DNA from: Calamus simplicifolius
Taxonomy: Eukaryota; Streptophyta; Magnoliopsida; Arecales; Arecaceae
Assembly: GCA_900491605.1 (NCBI GenBank)
Contig: UESW01004256.1
Coordinates: 363,293-427,292, forward strand
Direction of reading: 5' to 3'
DNA length: 64,000 bases
The notes under the pieces are model-generated. The model did not search any database. It was not told the DNA's origin and saw only the letters and a list, made by a program, of their open reading frames with translations. Below are positions 1 through 10,436 of this stretch, in pieces. Every line of letters starts with the position of its first letter. Within the stretch, counting starts at the first letter, position 1. A program made the translations under genes and the position numbers.

Positions 1-239
1 AAACAATCAATTCATCATACATATGCTCAAAAGTAACGGACTGATACACACACACATGACACATAGATATCCAAAACAATATAGAGGTCACTACATGACA
101 CATAGATATACACATAACGGTGGTTACAACAAAATGATCCCTAGACATGACAATAATATGGAGTCAAGGGAAGTGCTGCCAGAAGAAGTTCGTCATGGAG
201 TCGAAGCATATGGTGAGGTCCTTATGTATCTCTTTACAT

Positions 240-895
240 ATCCTTCCACAACGCATCGATTTGCTAGTCAAACCTCTGGTCAAGTCCATCCACTAACTGA
301 TTCAGGTGATCTACTCTTTTTGATACCTCAATCTCGATTGGCTGGGTAGGTGAAACAAGCTCAGATGCTGATGGTCTCAGTGCAAAGTGCAAATCGCAAG
401 GGTTCAAGTGCTAGGGCATCCTCTATGACGTCCTCATCTCCTCTTTCTCTTCATTTTCATACTCATATCTCCCCCTTTGATATCTCTCATCAGTGAGGAC
501 AGCATCCATCTTCCTAAGGGATGAGATAGTGTAGAAGTCATAGGGATCTGGCATGCATATTCCGTTCTTACTTAATAGCTTAATGTCAAAGAACTGGAAG
601 ATCTTAGTGAAGAAGAGGGCATAGGTTAAGGAAGATTTTCTTTTGTAAACATCTATGATTTGTCAAATTGGGTGTGGAAGATTGAAAGGCAGAGTGACAA
701 GATGTTAGAGGAGATTCATGTCAGTGAAGGAGACAATCCCTGTGACCATCTTTAAGGACAAAATTATGGGTGAGGATGTGATGTGAAACCCTAGAAATAG
801 CAAAAAGACTTTTAGCAAAGGGTTTAGTGGGTTCTCTAGAATCAGACCAGATGGGATTGAGCTATAGCTGATATAGTCCCCATTTTTCACTAGGC
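240..895 (-). pseudogene. Eroded Sirevirus env-like ORF fragment
   Basis: On the minus strand, stretches of open frame joined across stops and shifts resemble the ORF that follows pol in Sirevirus copia elements (a 'putative plant transposon protein' domain). Visible pieces include MVTGIVSFTDMNLL near 710-760, ALFFTKIFQFFDIKLL near 560-600 and DPYDFYTISSLRKMD near 490-540. They line up in order with the env-like ORFs at 46.2-47.1 kb and 53.5-54.6 kb of this window (for example GMFLTYVFEFHNVKL there). Several in-frame stops make it non-coding. No LTR was recognised beside it, so it is probably a broken end of an element lying beyond the left edge. The homology is my own reading, hence moderate confidence. 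Confidence 0.45.
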
Positions 896-2132
896 AATGT
901 GCAGTATATAAGCTCCTCCCTCTGGAATATTAAGCATGTATGCAAAGGTAGGCAGATCAAGATCAACTTCTTGCCCTTATTATAGGAATGTAGTTTTAAA
1001 TTGGCTTCATCTAAGTTGGCAAAGAACAATTGGATCAACTTTTTCACCCTTATTTTCCAACATTTGGTTGAAAAATAGTGAAAATGGGTGGTTGGGCCCA
1101 CATATGTTTTTTCCTCTCCAATCAGAAGACTTTTCTCATGGGAGAGGTGGTTTTTTTGATCCTACAGATCGTTCACTCCCAGTTTTAGATTTTTATGATA
1201 ATTTCTTATTCATTTTGACCCAAAACCTAGTCTATTTTTTTTAATGATTATTTGAGCCTTATGTACTTACTTTCCTACTAAGTTTTATAATAGGTTCTTA
1301 GGAAAAAATAAAAATTACAGGTTGAACTTTTGCCTTTCGATTTTAATGTGTTGGTTAATAGTTGAATTTGATGATGCCATTCTCTGACTTTTAATTATCA
1401 TATAACTTGTGGTCTTGCCATATCAGGTTCATGCTGGACGAGATATTTGTCATTCTTAGGCTTCTGCACTTGTTCATCATTACTAACTCAAGCACACTAT
1501 TAGTCCTTTAATCAATGTCTTATTATCATCAAAACATATATAGATGTTATACTAAGTCCTTTTAAATTTTACAATATCATGAAGGCTTGTGGTTTGGATA
1601 CTTCATGGTACATGATATGCATATCACTAGCAAAACCAAAATCACTTGCCTTTTAGCATTTTTTGCTGACAGTTTTATTACTATGGGCAAAATTTTTACC
1701 AAAAGTCAATTTTTGCCAATAGTTTTTCCTAGTTTGCAATATTATTTTTCTTCTTCTTCTCACTATGAAAACAAACAAATAAACAAAAAGTTACAAAGTT
1801 ATCAAATTGTGCTACTCTTACATTGTTTTTTCTTTCCTTTTTCTTTTTCTTTTTTTTAGAGAGAGAGAGAACTCTTATATGTTCGAACTAGGACCATGAT
1901 GCTACAAACCTCAACAGATTTGACTTCCACATATGCCAATGATGCCTGACAATGTTTTCAATTCTACTGCAAATAGAAATAGAAACTCTAATCTGAATAT
2001 AATAACTGAGTCATCTTTATATCCTGGCATCGCACGTTTGTGGAAGCATTAAGTAATACTAGTTCCATATCTAACGGTTTTTAATCTGTTGACTATTTCT
2101 GAAATTATCCGGTTCTTTTAGGAACATTGTAG
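896..2132. other. Intergenic AT-rich spacer
   Basis: I see no gene here. Short open frames lack recognisable protein patterns. There is a pyrimidine-rich run and a short (GA)n at about 1828-1870. The right part serves as the upstream region of the F-box gene. Confidence 0.6.
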
Positions 2133-2140
2133 TATAAAAA
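2133..2140 (+). promoter_or_regulatory. Candidate TATA box of the F-box gene
   Basis: The octamer TATAAAAA lies 72 bases before the ATG at 2212. This is a plausible core promoter position that would give a 5' leader of roughly 45-50 bases. A TTTAG just before the ATG (about 2199-2203) could also be a splice acceptor of a leader intron, in which case this TATA would not be used. Confidence 0.4.
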
Positions 2141-2211
2141 GTTTGCTCTACCACATAACTTTCATCTAATAGACCATATGTTTTGATTAGATTTATTCTT
2201 TAGGTTCAGAC

Positions 2212-3405
2212 ATGGAGAGCCCAATAAGGCAAAAGAATTTGGCACAATGGTCCTTGCTGCCCAATGATCTGCTACAGAAGATTGCTGACCTACTGCTTGT
2301 GAACATTGTCGACTACATTCGAGTCCGTGCTGTTTGCAAGTCATGGCGGTCTGGGATAACAGATGCGCAGCAATTAAAGTCACCTTTACCCCCACAACTG
2401 CCATGGCTGATGCTTAAATATGACGAAGAGAGCAAAGATGGGACCTTCCATCGTCTATCCGATGGCAAGGAAATCAAACTCACCCTTCCAGAGGCTAGGG
2501 ACAATAGAATCGTCGGATCCACTAATGGGATGTTTGTCTTGGTTGATTCAGCTGCAATGGTCCATCTTTTAAATCCATTCACAAGGGCTCAAATCCATCT
2601 CCCGCCGCTGCTGCCCCAACTAGAATTTCAAGAGCATGCCATGGGGGAATATGATGTCGTTGATTCTGACGATGAATTCATCATTGAGTACTCATCTGGT
2701 GTCAGGCAAAGCATCGCAGCTAACCATGTGAGGGACCTACTCTTGACAAAGGTTGTCATGACGACGGAAGGAACAGTGGCAGCCATTGTCAGGCTATTGG
2801 ACCAGCTGGTGTTTGCTCAAGCTGGGGATGATAAGTGGACAATGGTGGGTGAGGCCTTAGCCTGGACAGACATCCTGCACTACAGGGGCCAGTTCTATGC
2901 GGTAGATGCTTCTGGCTGTGTGTTCGTCTGTGGGCTGAAGCCAGAGTGTAAGGTGACACAGATTGCCTCAGCTCCAGTAGAAAACAAGGCTTACCAGTGG
3001 TATCTTGTTGAATCCTTGGGGGAGCTGCTCCTTGTTGCTAGGTATATGACCGACAAGCCACGACCCTTCCCTTATGCCTATGAAACCAAGAAATTCGAAG
3101 TATTCAGGATTGATCAGAAGAAAGAAATTAAGTTGGTTAAGTTACAAAGTTTGGGTGACCGCATGCTGTTCTTGGGCACAGCTCCATCGTTCTCACTCTC
3201 TGCAAGGGACTGTCCTGGATTTGAAGGAAACCGCATCTATTTTACTGCTTGTTATTTTGAGATCTTCTTTGATGATAATCATGGAAGCAATGATTTTGGT
3301 GTGTTCAACTTAGAGGATGGCAGTATAAAGCCACTTCCGTGCTTTGGCAGTAGTTCTCTTGTTGTCTGGCCACCAGCGATCTGGTTTGCACCCAGTCTGT
3401 CTTAG
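2212..3405 (+). CDS. F-box protein with DUF295 (KIB-type) domain
   Basis: An uninterrupted 397-codon reading frame in a single exon. The N-terminal F-box is clear: WSLLPNDLLQKIADLL at residues 13-28, then RAVCKSWRSG at about 39-48. F-boxes bind SKP1 and tether the protein to an SCF ubiquitin ligase. The rest matches the plant DUF295 pattern: NGMFVLVD followed by NPFTRAQIHLPPL (residues 121-133), an acidic patch near residues 148-160, and a C-terminal VFNLEDGSIKPLP near the end. DUF295 proteins are predicted to fold as a beta-propeller that recruits the substrate; the target is unknown here. The start has good context (CAGACATGG), and there is no upstream ATG in frame after the TATA-like box. 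The family is large and fast-evolving in plants, so no one-to-one symbol is given. I see no disrupting change. Confidence 0.88.
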   Translation: MESPIRQKNLAQWSLLPNDLLQKIADLLLVNIVDYIRVRAVCKSWRSGITDAQQLKSPLPPQLPWLMLKYDEESKDGTFHRLSDGKEIKLTLPEARDNRIVGSTNGMFVLVDSAAMVHLLNPFTRAQIHLPPLLPQLEFQEHAMGEYDVVDSDDEFIIEYSSGVRQSIAANHVRDLLLTKVVMTTEGTVAAIVRLLDQLVFAQAGDDKWTMVGEALAWTDILHYRGQFYAVDASGCVFVCGLKPECKVTQIASAPVENKAYQWYLVESLGELLLVARYMTDKPRPFPYAYETKKFEVFRIDQKKEIKLVKLQSLGDRMLFLGTAPSFSLSARDCPGFEGNRIYFTACYFEIFFDDNHGSNDFGVFNLEDGSIKPLPCFGSSSLVVWPPAIWFAPSLS

Positions 3406-5150
3406 TGCTTTCTTCTAGTTTAAGACCTTTACTTTGATTAGTTCTTCGTGAAAGTTGGTTGGCAATTCAAGTATAGATAATAATGTAACTCGTGACTTCA
3501 GTTTGCTATGGTTATCAAATCTTTCTTTGAGGAGTGAGGAGACATGTTAATGGATTTGCTCTTCCTAGTATTTTTTCTTTGATAGTTTTGCTATATATTG
3601 ATTGTTATGACAATATTGTCTGTTAAAAAGAAATTGACTGAAATAAACATCTGAGCTTTACCATTCAAAAGTTTACATCATGCAATGGATTTAAGCTTAA
3701 AATTACCTCTTTAAAATCAAAGGTTAGAAATTAAATGTATAGATTAGGAGTGCATTGAGAGTTCAAAATATCTATACTCTTGAATACTTAATAGTTTCGT
3801 CATCTGAGATTAGCTTCGACGCTTATTTTGCTAATGAAACTTCTGAAAAATGATCAAGTTTTCTGACTTTTCTGAAAAACTAATTATTTCTCTAAAGCCT
3901 GCAAAACAACCCAAACAATCTGCTCAAAACTGGATGGTTCACTTCATTCAGTCAGTAAGCAGATTGACTACATTAAACCAAAATTTGGAGCACCTTTCTC
4001 TCAGCTAGGAGCTGGCAAACTATCAAGATGCTGATACCAATAGCACTTTGTTTTTTTGGCAGTAATCAATAACCCTTTTGTTAGGCCATTTCATTGATCT
4101 CAGAGGCACTCTTTTATTTCTTTATTATTTAATTAATAGACTCTCGCAAGTAATTCCAAGAGGTAGTCTGCGTATAAGTAAAAGGTAAGGCCCGGGTCGT
4201 TCCTTTCAACTCTGCAACGCAAGAAAATGACAAAGTTTTCTTATTGAAATACATAAAATGTCAAAATAAATATTTATTTAAATTAATCAGTGAACGAAGG
4301 AAATAAGAAATAAAATGATTTATAAATTGGCTTTGATAAGTTGATAGCAAATATGGGACCCTCAGCACCTACACTTCTGTCACAATGTTTGCCTCTGTAA
4401 CAATATTTTATCTACCCGAATTTTCCAATGACCTGTATGAGTTTCATGTTCTTGTGACAAGCTAAAGCTGAGGCTGGAGTAACGCATATGCTAGTTGAGA
4501 ATCGACCTTATATCGATGATTAGAATCCAAGCAAAGCTGCACCTTTAAAGTTTTTCAATGATCCATTGGTACGTCCATTGAGAGTCCTGCTTAGCTCCAA
4601 TGACCTCCAATTTCTTCGTTGGGCTCTCTAGCTACATCAATGACCAAACGCAAATATCAAGACTTTAGCGTAAAATTCTGTGACCACTAAAGTTTATGGT
4701 TTTATTTGTGAGAGTAGCATCATGAGGGTTGCTCCTCATAGCAGCAGAGAGGGAGAAGGAGATGGCAAACTGGTCCGAGCTTCCGTTAGATCCAGTGGAA
4801 GCTCATCGCTGTCAGGTTGATCACTGATGCAGACTTAATTCGACTCCACACAAACTTATCACCCACCACTGCCGACCCATGCTGTGGCAATGTCTCTTTC
4901 CCTTCCCCTTCCTATTAAAAACTAAATACCATGGAGAGAACAAAATTATTTTTTCATGATCTTTAACCTTTCCTAAGGATAATACCAAATGAGCACTTGA
5001 AAGATTAAAAGAAAAAGAAAAGATAGCTTAGTCCACTAAGCGTCACGCTTCAAACCATGGTGGCAAATCAATCAAGATGCATTCCACCATAGGGATAACT
5101 AAATTAAACCATACTCCCGCTTGGGTTGGCAACCAAAATTAGTTGTGCTC
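3406..5150. other. 3' flank of F-box gene and AT-rich spacer
   Basis: About 1.7 kb without a supported gene. The first 250 bases probably hold the 3' untranslated region and polyadenylation signals of the F-box gene. The remainder is AT-rich with no open frame, tRNA or repeat that I recognise. Confidence 0.55.
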
Positions 5151-5553
5151 TATAGAATGATACGTTTTTTTTATGTAAATCAAATGCACCGATCCAAGAT
5201 GCAAGTAGCACCAATTAAAATAAGTAATGATAGTAAAAAAGAATATTGAAGAGAAAAAATATGTATTAAAAATAATAAGTCAAGAGCCTATCTTTGGCTC
5301 TCCTTTTTCCCTTAGCTCTCTCCTGCACATTGATGATACCCTAAGGTAAGGATTACATGTGCTTATAAAGAGAAGATATCAATCGTGCACTATAAAGATT
5401 AGAATATTCCACAAAGATTAAAAGTTAACTCTTATTCACTCATCATAATGTTTGTTAGAATTAAAAAGTAGTTCTTACTTAAGGGATATTATAATTAGAA
5501 CTAAAAACTAATCCTAATTTTAAAAAAGTTGGTAATGATCGACCTCCAATTCT
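5151..5553 (-). repeat. 3' LTR of the copia-type element
   Basis: It aligns along its length with 6834-7245: shared blocks include the GATCCAA..GCACCAATTAAAA, ATTAAAAATAATA and AACTAATCCTAATTT regions. Many substitutions and small indels separate the two LTRs. The terminal TG/CA has been lost on the left end (TATAGAA against TGTAGAA). The right boundary is uncertain by about 10 bases. Confidence 0.6.
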
Positions 5554-6820
5554 CTTTTTTATTCCGAACTTCATGCTAACAATGCCGAACTTATTGTGCA
5601 AAATTTCAAAATGCTCAATCAATAATCATTTAGTAAAAATATCGATAAACTAATCTTTTGTGAAAACTAGAAGCAAATTATTGCATTCCTTGAATAGAGC
5701 TTTGGTAAAGTGAGTCTCTCTCTAGAAGTCAGAGTTAGACAGCCATGCATTTTCATCAAACACTCAAATGTAGCCTTGACAAAGTTGTTAAGAGTTTTTG
5801 TAGACCCACTAAAGGAGGTGAACATATCCTCGATCCTAATGAACTACAAGACCTTCTTAGGCATGCCAATTGCAACAATCCCAATGCCACAGGTTGTGAG
5901 CACCATGGGGACGATGATAGAGTCGCACTTGTCAATGACCTTGCATGGCATGATGTGGGGTTAGCCGATATTGTTCCCTCCAGTGTCCTTGCTTGATGGG
6001 GATGACGGAGAGCTTGGCTAGGATGCTGACTCCCTGAATGGTGGTGGCATCCTCCTTGGAGCACTTAATGCCGGCTCCAACATGTCCTTTGCTAGGCAAA
6101 GTTCTTGAAGCAAGTGTGATGGCCAATGTAAGCTGCAAACATAATCTTTATGACTTTAAGGCTAAAGATCAAGGATGGTATTCATGATTTGATGCTCCTT
6201 CAAAAAGAGAGAGATAGAGAGAGTGAAGGTAGATCTATTTCTTCATCATGTACCTTATCTAAAGAAGAGCACGATCAACATGATGGAGTTAGAGGAGCTG
6301 AGCGACATTGCCATGGGCTTGGGCACACCAAACCTAATGGTTGTTGCAAATCATGGCAAGTCAAGATATAATGAGGACAAGAAAGGACTTGAGCTTGAAT
6401 GCCGAGATCCTTTTTAATAGAAGGTCTAGCTTCTTTTCTATCCATTCCTCCCTCTTCTTCTTGACAATAACCCACTACCTACCACTGATTGCAAAGGCCT
6501 ACTAGGTTCATCAAACTTAGGCCATCATTGGCAATAGAAAATATGATAGTAGCATCAATCATGATTATTCATCTATTAAATTTCTTATTTAAAAAAAAAA
6601 AGAGTTCAAACGCTTGTACTAAAGCACTACAAATTACTAGAAACTCTTCGATCATATTGAGATAGTAGCATTAACCATGATGGTTCAACTATTCAATCAT
6701 CAAAAATAAGAGTCCAAATGTTTGCATTGAAGCATTATGAATTACTGAAAACTCTTTGACTATGCTAACTCTTTGACTATGTAAGTTACGAACACACAAA
6801 CTACCAATTTCAAAACCTAT

Positions 6821-6833
6821 GGCTCTAATACCA
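6821..6833 (-). other. Primer-binding site, initiator-Met tRNA type
   Basis: Minus-strand TGGTATTAGAGCC directly abuts the ACA end of the LTR. It differs by one transition from the canonical plant copia primer site. This position sets the orientation and the LTR boundary of the element. Confidence 0.7.
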
Positions 6834-7245
6834 TGTAGAATGGCATGTTATCAATGTAGATCAAATGTTTCGATCCAAAATCTAAACAGCACCAATTAAA
6901 AAGTAATAATAGTGAAAGATAAAATATCAAAAGAGAGAAAAAATATATATATTAAAAATAATAATATATAAGTCAAAAACCTATCCTTAGCTCTCCCCTT
7001 TTCTTCCTGAGCTCTTTCTTTCTCTTCCTCACCAATGATGTTCTAAGGCCAAAGTTACAAGTACTTATACAAAGAAAAGATCAACTATATCCTACAAATA
7101 TTAAGGTTAGAAGCTAACTCTTATTTATTCATCACAAAGTTTATTAGGATTAAATTAATTAATCTTTACTATTAAAGGATAAGGTTATTAGAATTAAAAA
7201 CTAATCCTAATTTCAAAGGAAATCAACATCCAATACACTCCAACA
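6834..7245 (-). repeat. 5' LTR of the copia-type element
   Basis: 412 bases, minus orientation, TGTTGG..CTACA termini. It is better preserved at its ends than the left copy and is bounded by the primer site. Confidence 0.65.
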
Positions 7246-9559
7246 TCTGGTGGCAAACTACAGACAAGTCACGTTCATCACTTGCGGTGAATAGTCCATC
7301 TATGCCGGCAACAATATATGGATCATGATTGTAGATTGTGATAGGCATCCACCCTACCAATATATGCAGCTTTATCCCACGAATAGAGATTATTTTCTAT
7401 GACTACTGGTAAAAAGAAATATTGTATCATTTGATGAATGGTTGTTGCTCTTTGGCTGTTCTTCTCCAGCCAGCACTCGCACTGTTGAACCCTCTAACAA
7501 CGCACTCAAATCCTCCTTCCATTTTTATCTACGCTCCCCTTAGAATTCAACCAATATGTGAATAGTGTCGACCATAGACTAGAGGTGTTCGTGGTCAGTA
7601 TACCAAATATGGCCCGGAGGAACCATCATCCTGATACTTTGGGAGAGCTCTTATTATTTTGGAGGTTTTATAACGATGTTCCTGTTGGGCCTGGTGTCGT
7701 GCTATCAAAGCCCAGGAGGGCTAACTTGTATTGGGTTGAGTGTGGGTCCAAGGATTGAGATTAAATCAAGTCACGAATATATACGGGTTTGGGGATTAGT
7801 TTAATCTCATTAGGTTAGTCCATGTGAGTTTTTGTTGAGTCTGGGCCTAGTCCACTTGATGGATGTATTTAAACTCTAGTTTCTAGGATCCAAGGGTTGA
7901 GATTAAATCAAGTCACGGGTGTATACGGATTTGGGGATTAGCTTTTTCTCCTCCTCCCTCTTCTTCATTTGCCGCCCTATTCTCTTTCTCCTCCTCCCTC
8001 TTCTTCATCCTCTTCTTACCATAACGAGGCTTTTGTGATCCAAGAGAAGAAGAAATGAAGAAAAGAGGCTATGGAGTTTTGAACCCAAGATCAAGGGGAG
8101 CAAATGCCGTTGCGCCAATCTGATTGTTGACAAAGAAGAATGAAAGCCCAGGATACTTCTCCAGCAAAACTGATCCCACTTATGTTCAATAAGGACTAAA
8201 CCCCAACAGTTCTTACTACATGCAGAAGATGAACGGTTAAAGATTTACACCACTCACAAATTCGAAAGCCATCATTAGCGGAGGTAAAAATCAATTGGCT
8301 TGAAGGATGGCTGTTTGAGAACAATTTTTTTTTTTTTTTTGTTTAGGTAGGGGGATCAACCCATCTGCATGACGGTTACTTCCATAAGAAAGAATTACCG
8401 CACTTACTTACAAGTAGATCAGCAGTTTGGCACACTCCTAAGTCTATGCTAATCTTTGTCCTCTCCAAATTAACGAGGGGTGAAGTATGCTAATATTTAT
8501 GATCTTTGCTAAAAGCATATGAAAATTATTGAAATATTCAGATTCTAGCCAGAAGAAATTGCTAAAGATTGCTTGTTACTCAATAAACCAAAAGATAGGA
8601 ATGAGAGCAAAAAGATATGCAGCCAAAGTGTCATCCATATGGAGATATATTAGCGAGGATGTAGATGACTTTTGGAATTGTACATCCTTTAAATTAGGTA
8701 ATGGAGTAGGCACTAGTTAGATTCTGAAACGAGAACTAGCCATGGATCTCTTTTGGCAAACTTGGCTGGAGAAAAACTTACTCTGGACCACATAACCTAC
8801 ATAACCTTTCAAACATTCCTTCGTTGGGGCAACCGATGCTCTGAAAACACATTAGATAGCCATAGAAAGCGCACACAACTTTTGTCTCCCTGCTGTACTC
8901 AAGCTTTTTCATTGAGACTACTACCTTTGCAATCACGCTTCACATCCGATCCTTTGCTTGTTTCCTCTTACCCTCGTAATTATATCCATGTAGATGCCTT
9001 TTATTATTGAGAAGTTGGCCGGAAGTGTCTCTCTCCTTCCATTATCACTCTCAGAGAGAGAGAGAGGGGGGGAACCGAGCGGAAGCTCAACACCCACAAC
9101 AGGCCTGTAAGCCTGTTAACGGGAACAGTGTTTGATTGATGATTGTTCCCTGAAGTTGAACTCGTTTGCAAGAGGAGAGCTCCAATGTTTCCATCCATCT
9201 TCCAGCCCCATGAAGAACCATTCTCTGAGCAGTGTTTGGCTATTGCCATTCCACTTTTGGGCAGCTCAAGCCTCTCTCTTGGAACTTCGCCAGTGGCACT
9301 CATAAACCACCCACCCAGCTTTTTACGCCATGCCTTGCCTTCCCAAGCGTCGTTGGGACGGTTCAATTAATTCTTCGGGTCAGCCTGGACAAGTACTGCC
9401 CGTCCCTACTTCTCCCCTCTCCACCAACGCCCAAAGAAAAAACAAATCCCTTGGTCACTGTCACTGCTCATCTTTTGATGAGACGCACTTCCATGTCATA
9501 TACTAGGTTTCCTTGGAAAGGTTGGCACAAGGTGTCGAAATGTATTCATTTAGCTAATG
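7246..9559. other. Intergenic region with a 55-base direct repeat
   Basis: No gene is supported. A unit of about 55 bases (GG[A/T]CCAAGG..TTGAGATTAAATCAAGTCACG to GGGGATTAG) occurs at about 7745-7799 and again at 7887-7941, followed by a CTCCTCCCTCTTCTTCAT pyrimidine repeat near 7950-8010. Overlapping open frames on both strands at 9000-9620 have no recognisable protein content. Confidence 0.5.
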
Positions 9560-9640
9560 GTCATCACCAGTTAGCTCAGTGGTTGGTACCCAATAGAAAT
9601 CCTGTATTCAATCCTGCATGGTGACTAGTCAACACCTATG
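9560..9640 (+). repeat. tRNA-like / tRNA-derived SINE fragment
   Basis: TAGCTCAGTGG (9572-9582) fits the RNA polymerase III A box. GTATTCAATCC (9604-9614) is a degraded B box 32 bases downstream, the spacing found in tRNA-derived SINEs. GTCATCA at 9560 can pair with TGGTGAC near 9626. The T-stem does not pair, so it is not a working tRNA. A simple-repeat tail follows immediately, as in many SINEs. Confidence 0.3.
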
Positions 9641-9650
9641 GTAATATCAA

Positions 9651-9704
9651 ATACATACATACATACACATATACATATATATACATACATATACACACAC
9701 ACAC
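9651..9704. repeat. Microsatellite (ATAC/ATAT/AC)n
   Basis: A compound simple repeat of ATAC, ATAT and finally AC dinucleotides, directly after the SINE-like fragment. Confidence 0.9.
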
Positions 9705-10436
9705 GGATAATGAATAAAAGTTCCAAGAGTTCTATATTAAGAGTTTTTCCCCTCATCAATTTTCTAGCTGTTTATAGGGTCACATCAGTAAAATTGTATG
9801 TAGATCATAGTAATTGAAGGGAAAGCACAGAGATCCCTCTTTTTTGAGAGAAAAGGGCCTAAGCCAAGCAGCTCCAATTCATGGGAAAAAATGAAGTATG
9901 AAAGGACTCCCAAAGAGGGGGGGGGAATCATTCTGGAAGCAAATGCCCTGTCAGTCCTCCATACTGCAGGCTGAAAATAAAATCCTGATTAACCTCTAAC
10001 CGTGATATATGTTAGCAGTCAAAAGATCATGCCGCAATGGGATTGTGGTAATCGTATCAGCAATTCTGCTCATAATCATGCTAGTCCTACCAAAGCTTAT
10101 TTTTCCTCCCATAAAAATGTCAATGAATGAGAGGTCCAGTGAAAAATCAACTACTAGCTACATGTGATTCAAACATTACTTACCATCAGAAAAGTGGCCA
10201 TTCTACCTATAAAGTAACCATAAATTATACAAGAAACTATCTTTACTAAAATGCAGGGTTTCTTTTGAATAAGGTTAACAGTTTAGAACCAGCCCAAGGA
10301 CTGCAGCAATTGAGAAGCCCATGACTCAAATGACCATACATATACATCACACTTAGCAACAAATCCACTCCTCATTTTCAATAGATTTCAGCAGAGCCTT
10401 GCACACCTGCAGTCTCTTCAATCATAAATGGACCTA

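Larger units (their letters stand above)
5151..7245 (-). mobile_element. Short non-autonomous copia-type LTR element
   Basis: Two diverged direct repeats of about 400 bases (5151-5553 and 6834-7245) flank about 1.3 kb. Next to the right repeat lies CATGGTATTAGAGCC on the minus strand, one base off the initiator-methionine tRNA primer site TGGTATCAGAGCC. This shows the element runs on the minus strand with its 5' LTR on the right. Read that way the 5' LTR begins TGTTGGAGTG and ends ATTCTACA. A purine run (AAAAAAGAGA) precedes the left LTR as a polypurine tract would. The internal part holds only short, broken frames and no gag or pol motif. I found no matching target duplication (TGCTC left, TCTGG right), consistent with age. 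Confidence 0.65.

Noticed and set aside
2313..2582. 89-codon frame on the minus strand
   Set aside because: Antisense to the well-supported F-box coding sequence.
8391..8480. ATGCTAATCTTTGTC resembling the reverse complement of U6 snRNA
   Set aside because: Only about a dozen bases agree; flanks and promoter elements of a U6 gene are absent.
9004..9624. Overlapping open frames of 75-130 codons on both strands
   Set aside because: No recognisable domain and no splice or promoter evidence; open on both strands by chance.
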